In this document: piece by piece, positions 22,504-30,195 of the stretch
How positions within the stretch are numbered: the first letter of the stretch is position 1
Layout: the number at the start of each line of letters is the position of its first letter
Assembly: GCA_934561515.1 (NCBI GenBank)
Contig: CAKTGM010000019.1
Span: 1 to 34,705, forward strand
From: an uncultured Oscillospiraceae bacterium
GTDB taxonomy: Bacteria; Bacillota; Clostridia; Oscillospirales; Oscillospiraceae
Reading direction: 5' to 3'
DNA: 34,705 nucleotides
Program-made: the position numbers and the translations under genes
Notes under the pieces: model-generated
Seen by the model: the letters and a program-made list of their open reading frames with translations, nothing else
What the model was told of the DNA's origin: nothing
Database searches by the model: none

Positions 22504-23739
22504 ATGGCTTATGAAGTGTTGATGCCCCAGTTGGGACTGACTATGGAAGAGGGCACCGTTTCCCAGTGGATCAAGCACGAGGGCGATGATGTCAAGACCG
22601 GTGATGTCATTCTTGAGATCACCACCGATAAGCTGACCAATGAGGTCGTGAGCGAGCACGACGGCGTGCTGATCAAGATCGTTGCGCAGGAGGGGGAGGA
22701 TATCCCCGTCAAGGGCCTGCTCTGCTACATCGGGCAGCCGGGCGAGCAGGTCGGCGGCGCGGCTCCTGCCGCTGCTGCCCCCGCGCCTGCCGCCGCTCCC
22801 GCACCCGCTGCGGCCCCTGCTGCCGCAGCAGCTCCTGCGGCGGGCAAGCGCATCCGGATTTCTCCGCTCGCCCGCAAGGTGGCGGCCAAGCTCGGCGTTG
22901 ATTACACGGCGCTCGCCGGCAGCGGTCCGAACGGCCGCATCGTGGCGAAGGATATCTATGCTGCCGCCGACGCGCAGAAGGCCGCGCCTGCTCCCGCTCC
23001 CGCCGCGGCGCCCGCGCCTGCTCCCGCCGCCAAGACGGGCGGCCTTGAGCTGATGGAGGGCGACACCGTTGTCAAGCTGATGGGTATGCGCAAGGTCGTT
23101 GCCGAGCGTATGTTCCAGTCTCACAACGAGATCCCGCCCGTCACGCAGAACATCAAGGTCGATGTGACCGAGCTGATGAAGCTGCGCAAGACGCTCCTTG
23201 AGACCACGGGCAAGAAGTATTCCGTCAACGATCTGATCCTGAAGGCGACGGCAAAGTGCCTGCGTCAGCATCCCGAGATGCTGGTGTCCTATGACGGCAG
23301 CCAGATCATTCAGCGCGCGCACGTCAACCTCGGCATGGCGGTCGCGCTCGACGCCGGCTTGATCGTCCCCGTGATCCGCGACGCGGATAAGATGGGCCTT
23401 GACCAGCTCTCCGCCACAGCGAAGGATCTGGCCCAGCGCGCCAAGGAGAACAAGCTGACCACCGACGAGTACAAGGGTTCTACCTTCTCTGTATCGAACC
23501 TCGGTATGTTCGGCATCGAGACCTTTACGCCGATCATCAACCAGCCCGACGCGGCGATCCTCGGCGTTTGCGCGATCGAGGATGAGCTTGCGCTCGACGC
23601 TGAGGGCGGCGTGACGGTCCGCAAGGTCATGCGCCTGAGCGTGACGCTCGATCACCGTCTGCTGGACGGCGCTGTGGTCGCAAAGTTTGAGATGGATCTG
23701 CGCGATCTGCTGCAGACTCCGATGAATATCCTGCTGTAA
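22504..23739 (+). CDS. acoC: Dihydrolipoamide acyltransferase E2 of the acetoin/2-oxoacid dehydrogenase complex
   Basis: E2 core of 411 residues. Domain order: one lipoyl domain (1 to about 80, lipoyl Lys K43 in TTDKLTNE), an Ala-Pro linker (about 85-113), a peripheral subunit-binding domain (about 115-151, ISPLARKVAAKLGVD and GPNGRIVAKDI), a second Ala-Pro linker (about 157-177), and the catalytic domain with DHRLLDG (H384, D388) near the end. It transfers the acyl group from lipoate to CoA and forms the scaffold of the complex. The catalytic domain is the CoA-acyltransferase type, not the alpha/beta-hydrolase form that some acetoin systems carry. Its lipoyl domain is nearly the same as that fused to the next gene's product. 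Confidence 0.94.
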   Translation: MAYEVLMPQLGLTMEEGTVSQWIKHEGDDVKTGDVILEITTDKLTNEVVSEHDGVLIKIVAQEGEDIPVKGLLCYIGQPGEQVGGAAPAAAAPAPAAAPAPAAAPAAAAAPAAGKRIRISPLARKVAAKLGVDYTALAGSGPNGRIVAKDIYAAADAQKAAPAPAPAAAPAPAPAAKTGGLELMEGDTVVKLMGMRKVVAERMFQSHNEIPPVTQNIKVDVTELMKLRKTLLETTGKKYSVNDLILKATAKCLRQHPEMLVSYDGSQIIQRAHVNLGMAVALDAGLIVPVIRDADKMGLDQLSATAKDLAQRAKENKLTTDEYKGSTFSVSNLGMFGIETFTPIINQPDAAILGVCAIEDELALDAEGGVTVRKVMRLSVTLDHRLLDGAVVAKFEMDLRDLLQTPMNILL

Positions 23740-23752
23740 GGGGGCAAGCGTC

Positions 23753-25477
23753 ATGGCACATGAAATCATTATGCCCCAGCTGGGGCTGACCATGGAGGAA
23801 GGTACCGTTTCCAAGTGGATCAAGCACGAGGGCGACGCCGTCAAGACCGGAGAGGTCATCCTTGAGATCACCACCGACAAGCTGACGAACGAAGTGGTCA
23901 GCGAGTATGACGGTACGCTCCTCAAGATCGCTGCGCAGGAGGGGGACGACGTCCCCGTCAAGGGCGTGCTCGGCTACATCGGGCAGCCGGGCGAGCAGGT
24001 CGGCGGCGCTGCCGCGGCGCCTGCTGTGCCCTTTGCTCCCGCGGCCCCCGCTGCTGCCGCAAAGCCGGCCGGCGACAAGAAGGTCATCGTTGTCGGCGGC
24101 GGCCCCGGCGGCTATGTCGCCGCCATCCGCCTTGCCCAGCTCGGCGCGAAGGTCACCGTCATTGAGCGCGAGCACCTTGGCGGCACCTGCCTGAACATCG
24201 GCTGCATCCCGACCAAGTGCCTGCTGCACAGCGCGGAGCTGGTCGAGGATATCAAGAATCAGGGCAAGGAGATCGGCGTTGAGGTCGACGGCGTTCGCGT
24301 GAACTTCCCGCAGGTCATTGCCCACAAGAACGAGATCTCCAAGAGACTGACGAGCGGCATCGCGGGCCTGTTCAAGATGAACAAGGTCGCTAAGATCGAC
24401 GGCGAGGCGAAGTTTGTCGCCCCTGGCAAGCTGTCTGTGAAGAAAGCGGACAACTCCGTGGAGGAGATGACGGCTGACGCCATCATCGTTGCCACCGGCT
24501 CGATCAACGCCCAGCCTCCCATTCCCGGCCTGAAGGAGAACCCCAACTGCATCGATTCCACCGGCGCGCTCTCGCTGGAGAAGCTGCCCAAGTCCATGGT
24601 CGTCATCGGCGGCGGCGTCATCGGCCTCGAGCTGGCGTGCGCTTACGCCGCCTTCGGCACGAAGATCACGGTTGTTGAAGCGATGGATCATATGCTGCCC
24701 ATGCTCGACGGCGACCTCACCAAGATCGGCGTTGCGCACATGAAGAAGATGGGCATGGAGTTCAACCTCGAGTGCCCGGTGCAGAGCATCGAGACCTCTC
24801 CCGTCGGCGCAAAGGTCGTCTGCAAGAACAAGGCGGGCGAGATGGTCAGCTTTGAGGCGGAGAAGGTGCTGGTCGCCATCGGCCGCCGCGCCAATACCGC
24901 CATGCTCGACCTCGACGCCGGTAAGCTCGACAACGACCGCGGCCGCATCAAGGTCAACGACAAGATGGAAACAAGCGTGCCCGGCGTGTACGCCATCGGC
25001 GACTGCGTCATGGGCTATGCCCAGCTCGCGCACACCGCCTCCGCCATGGGCGAGGTGGCTGCCGAGAACATCATGGGCATCGAGGCGCACTACGACCAGA
25101 AGACCAACCCCACCTGCGTGTACATCGAGCCCGAGGCCGCCGGCGTCGGCTTGACCGAAGAGCAGTGCAAGGCGCAGGGGATCGACTACAAGGTCGGCAA
25201 GTTCCCGATGGCCGCCAACGGCAAGGCGCTGATCCTCAACGGCGGTGAGGGCATTGTCAAGATCATTGCCGGCAAGGAGTACGGCGAGGTTCTCGGTATG
25301 CACATCATCGGGCCGCGCGCGACTGACCTCATTGCAGAGGGTGCGCTTGCCATTGAGGGCGAGATGACGCTCGATGAGATCATCGCCACGATCCACTCTC
25401 ACCCCACCGTCACCGAGGCCATGCGCGAGGCTGCCCTGCAAGCGGAGGGCCGCGCCATCCACACCTCCAACAAGTAG
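23753..25477 (+). CDS. acoL: Dihydrolipoamide dehydrogenase E3 with N-terminal lipoyl domain
   Basis: E3 of 574 residues, about 100 longer than plain dihydrolipoamide dehydrogenase because of a fused lipoyl domain (1 to about 86, K43). After a short Ala-Pro linker comes the FAD motif GGGPGG (about 115), the redox disulfide C146-C151 (CLNIGC), the NAD motif GGGVIGLE, the second FAD motif GVYAIGDC, and the catalytic pair H550/E555 in HPTVTE near the C terminus. It reoxidises dihydrolipoamide with NAD. The lipoyl domain matches that of the E2 at about 84% by eye. E3s with a lipoyl extension are known from acetoin dehydrogenase and some pyruvate dehydrogenase systems. It is last in the operon; a strong terminator follows. 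Confidence 0.95.
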   Translation: MAHEIIMPQLGLTMEEGTVSKWIKHEGDAVKTGEVILEITTDKLTNEVVSEYDGTLLKIAAQEGDDVPVKGVLGYIGQPGEQVGGAAAAPAVPFAPAAPAAAAKPAGDKKVIVVGGGPGGYVAAIRLAQLGAKVTVIEREHLGGTCLNIGCIPTKCLLHSAELVEDIKNQGKEIGVEVDGVRVNFPQVIAHKNEISKRLTSGIAGLFKMNKVAKIDGEAKFVAPGKLSVKKADNSVEEMTADAIIVATGSINAQPPIPGLKENPNCIDSTGALSLEKLPKSMVVIGGGVIGLELACAYAAFGTKITVVEAMDHMLPMLDGDLTKIGVAHMKKMGMEFNLECPVQSIETSPVGAKVVCKNKAGEMVSFEAEKVLVAIGRRANTAMLDLDAGKLDNDRGRIKVNDKMETSVPGVYAIGDCVMGYAQLAHTASAMGEVAAENIMGIEAHYDQKTNPTCVYIEPEAAGVGLTEEQCKAQGIDYKVGKFPMAANGKALILNGGEGIVKIIAGKEYGEVLGMHIIGPRATDLIAEGALAIEGEMTLDEIIATIHSHPTVTEAMREAALQAEGRAIHTSNK

Positions 25478-25526
25478 GCGTTCACCTACTTACTTCCCTC
25501 CTATACCGTCCGCTTGGGCGGACAAT

Positions 25527-25560
25527 AAAAACGGTCTGACCTGTGGTCAGACCGTTTTTA
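25527..25560 (+). terminator. Intrinsic terminator of the PPC/dehydrogenase operon
   Basis: Perfect 15-bp stem AAAAACGGTCTGACC (25527-25541) / GGTCAGACCGTTTTT (25545-25559), TGT loop. A small GTCCGC/GCGGAC hairpin lies just before it (about 25507-25522). Confidence 0.95.
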
Positions 25561-25621
25561 TTTCCTTGCTGTATGGTGAAAGCCACTCGCCGGGCGAGTG
25601 GTTTGAGAGAGGAATAAGGAT

Positions 25622-25658
25622 AACCGCAGACCCGATCGCGTTTGCCGGGTCTGCGGTT
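25622..25658 (-). terminator. Probable terminator of the SCIFF operon
   Basis: Perfect 13-bp stem AACCGCAGACCCG (25622-25634) / CGGGTCTGCGGTT (25646-25658), 11-nt loop, about 45 bp after the stop of the minus-strand decarboxylase gene. The minus-strand tail ATCCTTATTCC is only moderately T-rich. Confidence 0.65.
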
Positions 25659-25704
25659 CATCTGTATATGGATTTGAGGGTTCTGCTTTCCTTCAAATCC
25701 GTTT

Positions 25705-27030
25705 TCAGCGCAGGACCTCCACCTGCTCCACGCCATATCGGCGGAACAGCTCCAGCGCCTCCGGGCCGATGCGCTCACCGGACACCGCAATGGGGATCGC
25801 GGGCGGACACCCCACGGTGGGAGCGCCGCAGACCCGTCCCAGCGACTGTGCCGCCGGTATGGTCTCCCGCGGGGCAAACAGCGCCTCCCGCACAGAGCAT
25901 ACTTGCTCTCCGCGACTCAGCGGCAGCGGCGGCAGCGGCGCATAAGCGTCGTCGTTTGTTCCAAGGGCATATATTAGCCGCGCAATATCCGCATCGCCAT
26001 TCTCCGGCGTCAGCATCAGCACCAGAAAGTCCGCCTCGGCATATTCACATTCCGCGCCGCTCTCCCGCAGACGGTCTGCCAGCTGTCCGCCGGTCGTACC
26101 GGATGGCACTTTGATCGTCAGGCGCAGCGGGTCAGACGGCTCCAGCTGCCACCCGGCAGCCGCCAGCGTCTTGCGCGCCTCGTCCAGCCGCCCGCACGTC
26201 TTCCGCAGGCGGTTCCGGTATCCGTCTGCAAGATAGCGGTTGCACAGATCGAGCGATGATAGCGTCAGATAGGACGGGCTGGTAGAGCCGAACATGGCCA
26301 TCGCTGTTTTTGCGCTCTCCCGGAGAGATGCCGGCGCTGTGCGGCCGATGTGCAGGTACGCGCCGCCGGTCAGCACCGGCAGCGTCTTATGCGCCGAATC
26401 ACAGCACAGGTCTGCGCCCAGATCCAGCGGGTGGCGGGATGGCTCCAGAAACCGCAGATAAGCGCCGTGGGCGTTGTCCACCGCCAGAAGCGTGCCGTGC
26501 TTCCGGCACACCTCCGCCAGAGCGGAAATGTCCGCCATGCCGCCCAAGTAGTCGGGGCTGGTGAGATAGACCGCCGCAGGCGGCGCGGGCAGGGCGGCCA
26601 GCGTCCGCTCCAATGCGCCCGGCGATACCGGGCAGCCGCAGAGCGATGCGCTCTGCTCCGGCCACAGCCAGACGATCTCAAAATCCAGCAGGGCCGCCGC
26701 GTATACGAACGCGCGGTGTACGTTCCGGGCGGCCACCACCGTCCGGGACCCATTTCCGCAGCTCAGCGCCAGATAGAGCATCGCCCGGATGCACTGGCTG
26801 GACCCCTCTGTGGAGTATACCGTCCGTCCGGAGCCGAAGAGCTCCCCGGCGCAGGACTCGCTGCGGCGAATGATGCCGTCCGCTTCATACAGGCTGTCCG
26901 CCCCCCGGATCTCGGTGATATCCAGCGCCTCGCAGCCCAGAAAGAGCCTCCCCTTGTGGCCGGGCATATGCGCCCGGACCATCCCGGAATCCGCGTACCG
27001 CCGGACAAAATCAGCAATTGGCGTTTCCAT
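25705..27030 (-). CDS. Orn/Lys/Arg decarboxylase-family PLP enzyme
   Basis: Fold-type I PLP protein of 441 residues, a short form of the Orn/Lys/Arg decarboxylase family like stand-alone Firmicutes homologues. Motifs are HMPGHKG (21-27) and the PLP lysine K215 in DSAHKTLPVLTGG. The cofactor Asp is D185 in VDNAHGAY, where most members read VDEAHG, so Glu is replaced by Asn. The C-terminal domain is present (GCPPAIPIAVSGERI). A decarboxylation of a basic amino acid is the family expectation, but short homologues are often uncharacterised. Its ATG shares one base with the stop of the SCIFF maturase gene (TGATG), so the two are translationally coupled. A role in peptide or amine metabolism tied to SCIFF is only inferred from that. 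Confidence 0.88.
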   Translation of the reverse strand: METPIADFVRRYADSGMVRAHMPGHKGRLFLGCEALDITEIRGADSLYEADGIIRRSESCAGELFGSGRTVYSTEGSSQCIRAMLYLALSCGNGSRTVVAARNVHRAFVYAAALLDFEIVWLWPEQSASLCGCPVSPGALERTLAALPAPPAAVYLTSPDYLGGMADISALAEVCRKHGTLLAVDNAHGAYLRFLEPSRHPLDLGADLCCDSAHKTLPVLTGGAYLHIGRTAPASLRESAKTAMAMFGSTSPSYLTLSSLDLCNRYLADGYRNRLRKTCGRLDEARKTLAAAGWQLEPSDPLRLTIKVPSGTTGGQLADRLRESGAECEYAEADFLVLMLTPENGDADIARLIYALGTNDDAYAPLPPLPLSRGEQVCSVREALFAPRETIPAAQSLGRVCGAPTVGCPPAIPIAVSGERIGPEALELFRRYGVEQVEVLR

Positions 27031-28412
27031 CAGCTGTTAGCGGAAGCTTCCGCCACCTTCATCATAATGGCGCATTCAATGCGCTTGCGGAACAGCTCGC
27101 AGCCCGCCTCGTAGACGCCGCGGATCGAGCCCGTCGCGTGGAGGGCGTTGGCTGCGCAGCCGCCGGAGCAGTAGAGCTTTGCCCAGCAGTCGCTGCACTC
27201 AGGCCGGGCGTAGGCGTTGCAGGAGCGGAATTCCTCGCGCAGAGCCGTATTGGTCACGCCGTTCCAGATGTCGCCCAGCTTATAGGCTTCCTCGCCGACA
27301 AACTGATGGCAGGGATACAGATCGCCCCACGGCGTTACGGCCATATACTCCGTGCCGGAGCCGCAGCCGGAGATGCGCTTGTAAATGCAGGGGCCGCCCG
27401 TCAGGTCCAGCATATAGTGATAGAACGTGATGGGCTTGCCTTCCTTTTCCCGGCGCAGCATATCCCTGGCCAGCAGCTCGTACTGGTCCTTCACGATCTC
27501 CAGATCCTCCGCCGTCAGTGCGGCGGGGTCCTCCGGCGCGCACACCACAGGCTCCATGCTCAACTCCGTGAAGCCCAGATCCGCCATGTGGAACAGGTCC
27601 TTCGTAAAGTCCGGATTGGCATGGGTAAAGGTGCCGCGCATGTAATAGTTCTTGTTGCCTCTGGCCGCTACCAGCTTCTGGAACTTGGGCACGATGCGCT
27701 CATAGCTGCCGTTGCCTGCATAGTCCACCCGCAGCCGGTCATGAATCTCCTTGCGGCCATCCAGCGACAGCACCACATTGCTCATTTCCCGGTTGGCGAA
27801 GTCGATCACGTCATCGTCGATGAGCATACCGTTTGTGGTCAGCGTAAAGCGGAAATTTTTGCCCCGCTCCTTTTCCACACTGCGGGCATACTCCACCAAC
27901 TGCTTCACCACGTCCCAGTTCATCAGCGGCTCACCGCCGAAGAAGTCCACCTCCAGATTGGTGCGGCTGCCGGAGTGATCCATCAGGAAGTCCAGCGCCT
28001 GCTTGCCAACCTCAAAGCTCATCAGCGCACGGTCTCCATGGTATTTTCCTTGGCTGGCGAAGCAGTAGGAGCAGTTCAGGTTGCAGGTGTGCGCCACATG
28101 CAGGCACAGCGCCTTCACCACATCGCCGGAACGCTCCTTGAACGTGCCGGCCATGTCCGCGAAGGTGTCGGGGGTATAGAGCTTCCCGGCCTGCTTCAGC
28201 GCCTCCACGTCATCAATGCAGTCCCGCAGGTCCTGCTCCGTCACATCCTCGCGTGCGCCGTATTTTTCCATCATCGCCGTTACGATCTCATCCACCGTGT
28301 GATCCGGGTAAAGCGCAATGATGTCATAGGCTACCTCATCCACTACATGAATGGCGCCGGAGCAGGTGTCCAGCACGATGTTGTAGCCGTTCAGTTGATA
28401 CTGATGTACCAT
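27030..28412 (-). CDS. scfB: Radical SAM/SPASM maturase for the SCIFF ranthipeptide
   Basis: Radical SAM enzyme of 460 residues. The N-terminal about 95 residues resemble a PqqD-like peptide-recognition region (YNIVLDTCSGAIHVVDEVAYD). The cluster motif C110-x3-C114-x2-C117 (CNLNCSYCF), then FFGGEPLMNW and TTNGMLI, mark the AdoMet barrel. The Cys-rich SPASM part follows: GCGSGTEYMAV, GDLYPCHQF, and CSDCWAKLYCSGGC. This is the architecture of SCIFF maturases, which install thioether bonds between Cys sulfur and the gamma-carbon of an acceptor residue. GAGGAG precedes the ATG. The precursor peptide gene lies 69 bp upstream, separated by a hairpin that may limit read-through. Confidence 0.95.
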   Translation of the reverse strand: MVHQYQLNGYNIVLDTCSGAIHVVDEVAYDIIALYPDHTVDEIVTAMMEKYGAREDVTEQDLRDCIDDVEALKQAGKLYTPDTFADMAGTFKERSGDVVKALCLHVAHTCNLNCSYCFASQGKYHGDRALMSFEVGKQALDFLMDHSGSRTNLEVDFFGGEPLMNWDVVKQLVEYARSVEKERGKNFRFTLTTNGMLIDDDVIDFANREMSNVVLSLDGRKEIHDRLRVDYAGNGSYERIVPKFQKLVAARGNKNYYMRGTFTHANPDFTKDLFHMADLGFTELSMEPVVCAPEDPAALTAEDLEIVKDQYELLARDMLRREKEGKPITFYHYMLDLTGGPCIYKRISGCGSGTEYMAVTPWGDLYPCHQFVGEEAYKLGDIWNGVTNTALREEFRSCNAYARPECSDCWAKLYCSGGCAANALHATGSIRGVYEAGCELFRKRIECAIMMKVAEASANS

Positions 28413-28433
28413 TCTTCCGTTCTCCTCGTACAG

Positions 28434-28466
28434 AAAAAGTGCCGCCTGAACAGGCGGCAGCTTTTT
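28434..28466 (-). terminator. Attenuating terminator between SCIFF precursor and maturase genes
   Basis: Minus strand: stem TGCCGCC / GGCGGCA (28459-28453 and 28446-28440) with a 6-nt loop, followed by C and TTTTT (28438-28434). It sits in the 69-bp gap and would give more precursor than maturase transcript. Confidence 0.7.
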
Positions 28467-28481
28467 GAAAATTGCGATTGA

Positions 28482-28628
28482 TTACTTGTTGGTGTTCTCG
28501 CACTTCTGGTTTGCCACGCCGCAGCTGGTCTTGCAGGCAGACTGGCAGGAGGTCTGGCACTCACCGCAGCCGCCGTTCTTGGCGCTATCGCACAGGCTAC
28601 GAGTCTCGAGAGTCTTGATTCTTTCCAT
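28482..28628 (-). CDS. scfA: SCIFF ranthipeptide precursor (six-cysteine peptide, here with seven Cys)
   Basis: Peptide of 48 residues. The core GGCGECQTSCQSACKTSCG (from residue 19) is the recognisable SCIFF motif, with Cys at 21, 24, 28, 32, 36 and 43 as the family's six. A seventh Cys occurs at position 13 (SLCDSAK). The leader starts MERIKTLETRSL, close to the conserved SCIFF leader. GGAGA lies about 8 bases before the ATG. The peptide is modified by the maturase encoded downstream, which makes Cys-to-Thr/Ser type thioether bridges. Biological role in Clostridia is unknown. It has its own promoter at 28708-28736. Confidence 0.96.
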   Translation of the reverse strand: MERIKTLETRSLCDSAKNGGCGECQTSCQSACKTSCGVANQKCENTNK

Positions 28629-28707
28629 AATATGTATCTCCGATCTGTTAAAATCTAATGGATTTTCCGGCGGACTACCCGCAGACAGTCACCTAAAAAT
28701 CGGAAAA

Positions 28708-28736
28708 ATTTTAGCATATCATCCGCATAAAGTCAA
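28708..28736 (-). promoter_or_regulatory. Promoter of the SCIFF operon
   Basis: Minus strand: -35 TTGACT (28731-28736), 17-bp spacer, -10 TAAAAT (28708-28713). The leader to the ATG at 28628 is about 75 nt. I see no gene between here and the TRAP 2 terminator at 28838. Confidence 0.82.
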
Positions 28737-28837
28737 GATATTCCAGCAATTTGTCACGATTTCAGCTGGGTCGAAGGTGCATACCTGCATTTTCAAGCTG
28801 CGCTTCATCTAATAAACACAAGTTCACACACAAATGA

Positions 28838-28870
28838 ACGGACCTGGCTTGCATAACAAGCCAGGTCCGT
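28838..28870 (-). terminator. Terminator of TRAP operon 2
   Basis: Perfect 14-bp stem ACGGACCTGGCTTG (28838-28851) / CAAGCCAGGTCCGT (28857-28870), 5-nt loop, about 40 bp after the dctM stop. On the minus strand the tail is TCATTTGTG, so termination may be partial. Confidence 0.75.
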
Positions 28871-28910
28871 TTGCGTTTAAGGAACTTTTAGAGGCAAACT
28901 TGCAGTTCCG

Positions 28911-30194
28911 TCAAGCCATCTTTGTCAGGCTGGGCAGCCAAGTGACGATCTGGGGGAAGATCACCAGCAGAATTGCGGTCACAATCAAACCGCCCACATA
29001 GGGAAGAACTTCACGGCTGACCTTCTCGATAGATACCTTGCCGATATCGCAGGCCACAAACAGGCACAGGCCCACAGGCGGTGTAACCTGGCCAATGGCC
29101 AGCACGAACACCAGGAACACGCCAAAGTAGCAAATATCGATATTCATTGCCTGAACAACGTTGACAAAGATAGGAGTCAACAGAATGACGGCAACGGCGT
29201 TATCCAGGAAGCAGCCAGCAATCAGCAGGACGATCATGATGAGGAACATGATGATCGTGGGATTGGTGGTGAGGCTGGTCATCAGGATCGCCAGCTTCTG
29301 GGGAATCTGCTCGCTGGACAGCAGGTAGCTGAAAATATGGGCATTCGCCACCAGGAACAGAATGGAGGCGGTAGAAGAAGCGGATGCAGACAGCACATGG
29401 ATGAAATCCTTCATGCCCATATTGCGGTACACAAAGGCGCTGACGATAATGCCATAGAACACGGCGATAGCAGCAGCTTCAGTAGGAGTGAACAGGCCGG
29501 AATAAATACCGCCCAGAATGATGACGGGCATCAACAGCGCCCAGATGCCGTTTTTGAACGCCTCAGCAACCTGCTTGCCGCTGATATGCTCACTGCCAGC
29601 GTAACCCCGCTTTTTGGAGATCAGGTAGTTGATTACAATGATCACTACCGTCATCAGCAGACCGGGTCCTACGCCGCCGATGAACATTTTACCGACGGAA
29701 GCATTGGCCAGAGTGCCATACATAACCATGGTGTTGCTGGGAGGGATAATCAGTCCGATGGTGCCGGAAGCGGCAACCACAGCAGCGGTAAAGGCTTTAT
29801 CGTAGCTCCGCTTTTCCATCTCAGGCACCATAACAGCGCCGATAGCGGAAGTAGTAGCGGGAGCGGAACCGGAGATCGCGCCAAAGAAGGTAGAGGACAG
29901 TGTTGCCACATGGGCAAGGCCACCGGGCATCCGGCCCACCAAGGTAGCGGCCATGTCGGTCAGACGCTTGGAAACACCGCCGCGAGCCATCACGTTACCG
30001 GCAAACACAAAGAAGGGGATTGCCAACAGCGTAAAGGAGTCGATCGCACGGAAGGTCTTCTGGACCAGGTTGATCACAGGAATTGCACCGGTGGTCATAA
30101 CCGCTGTAAAAGAGGAGATAGAAAGAGCGAAGGAGATAGGTACGCCGATAAACAGCAGCAGGAAGAAACTGATCAGCAGAACAATTACCAGCAT
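28911..30194 (-). CDS. dctM: TRAP transporter large membrane subunit DctM (transporter 2)
   Basis: DctM of 427 residues with about 12 hydrophobic segments. Motifs are FRAIDSFTLLAIPFFVFAGN (about 47-66), FGAISGSAPATTSAIG (about 105-120), IPPSNTMVMYG and GQVTPPVGLCLFVACD. It is the sodium-coupled channel of the second TRAP importer. The start is 1 nt after the dctQ stop, so it is coupled. It is clearly paralogous to the transporter 1 subunit but not a recent copy. DNA composition is visibly less GC-rich than in the dehydrogenase region. It is the last gene of a P-Q-M operon. Confidence 0.95.
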   Translation of the reverse strand: MLVIVLLISFFLLLFIGVPISFALSISSFTAVMTTGAIPVINLVQKTFRAIDSFTLLAIPFFVFAGNVMARGGVSKRLTDMAATLVGRMPGGLAHVATLSSTFFGAISGSAPATTSAIGAVMVPEMEKRSYDKAFTAAVVAASGTIGLIIPPSNTMVMYGTLANASVGKMFIGGVGPGLLMTVVIIVINYLISKKRGYAGSEHISGKQVAEAFKNGIWALLMPVIILGGIYSGLFTPTEAAAIAVFYGIIVSAFVYRNMGMKDFIHVLSASASSTASILFLVANAHIFSYLLSSEQIPQKLAILMTSLTTNPTIIMFLIMIVLLIAGCFLDNAVAVILLTPIFVNVVQAMNIDICYFGVFLVFVLAIGQVTPPVGLCLFVACDIGKVSIEKVSREVLPYVGGLIVTAILLVIFPQIVTWLPSLTKMA

Positions 30195-30195
30195 A

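Noticed and set aside
22468..25462. Long antisense frames (497 and 611 codons) opposite the E2 and E3 genes
   Set aside because: They are complement shadows of codon-biased genes. The apparent similarity between the two shadow proteins only reflects the duplicated lipoyl domain on the sense strand.
25545..25555. GGTCAGACCG after the E3 gene as a fourth FadR operator
   Set aside because: It is one arm of a perfect 15-bp terminator hairpin and lies at a gene end, not before a promoter.
27018..28481. A 487-codon plus-strand frame opposite the SCIFF maturase
   Set aside because: Shadow frame; the minus strand shows the radical SAM CxxxCxxC and SPASM cysteines.
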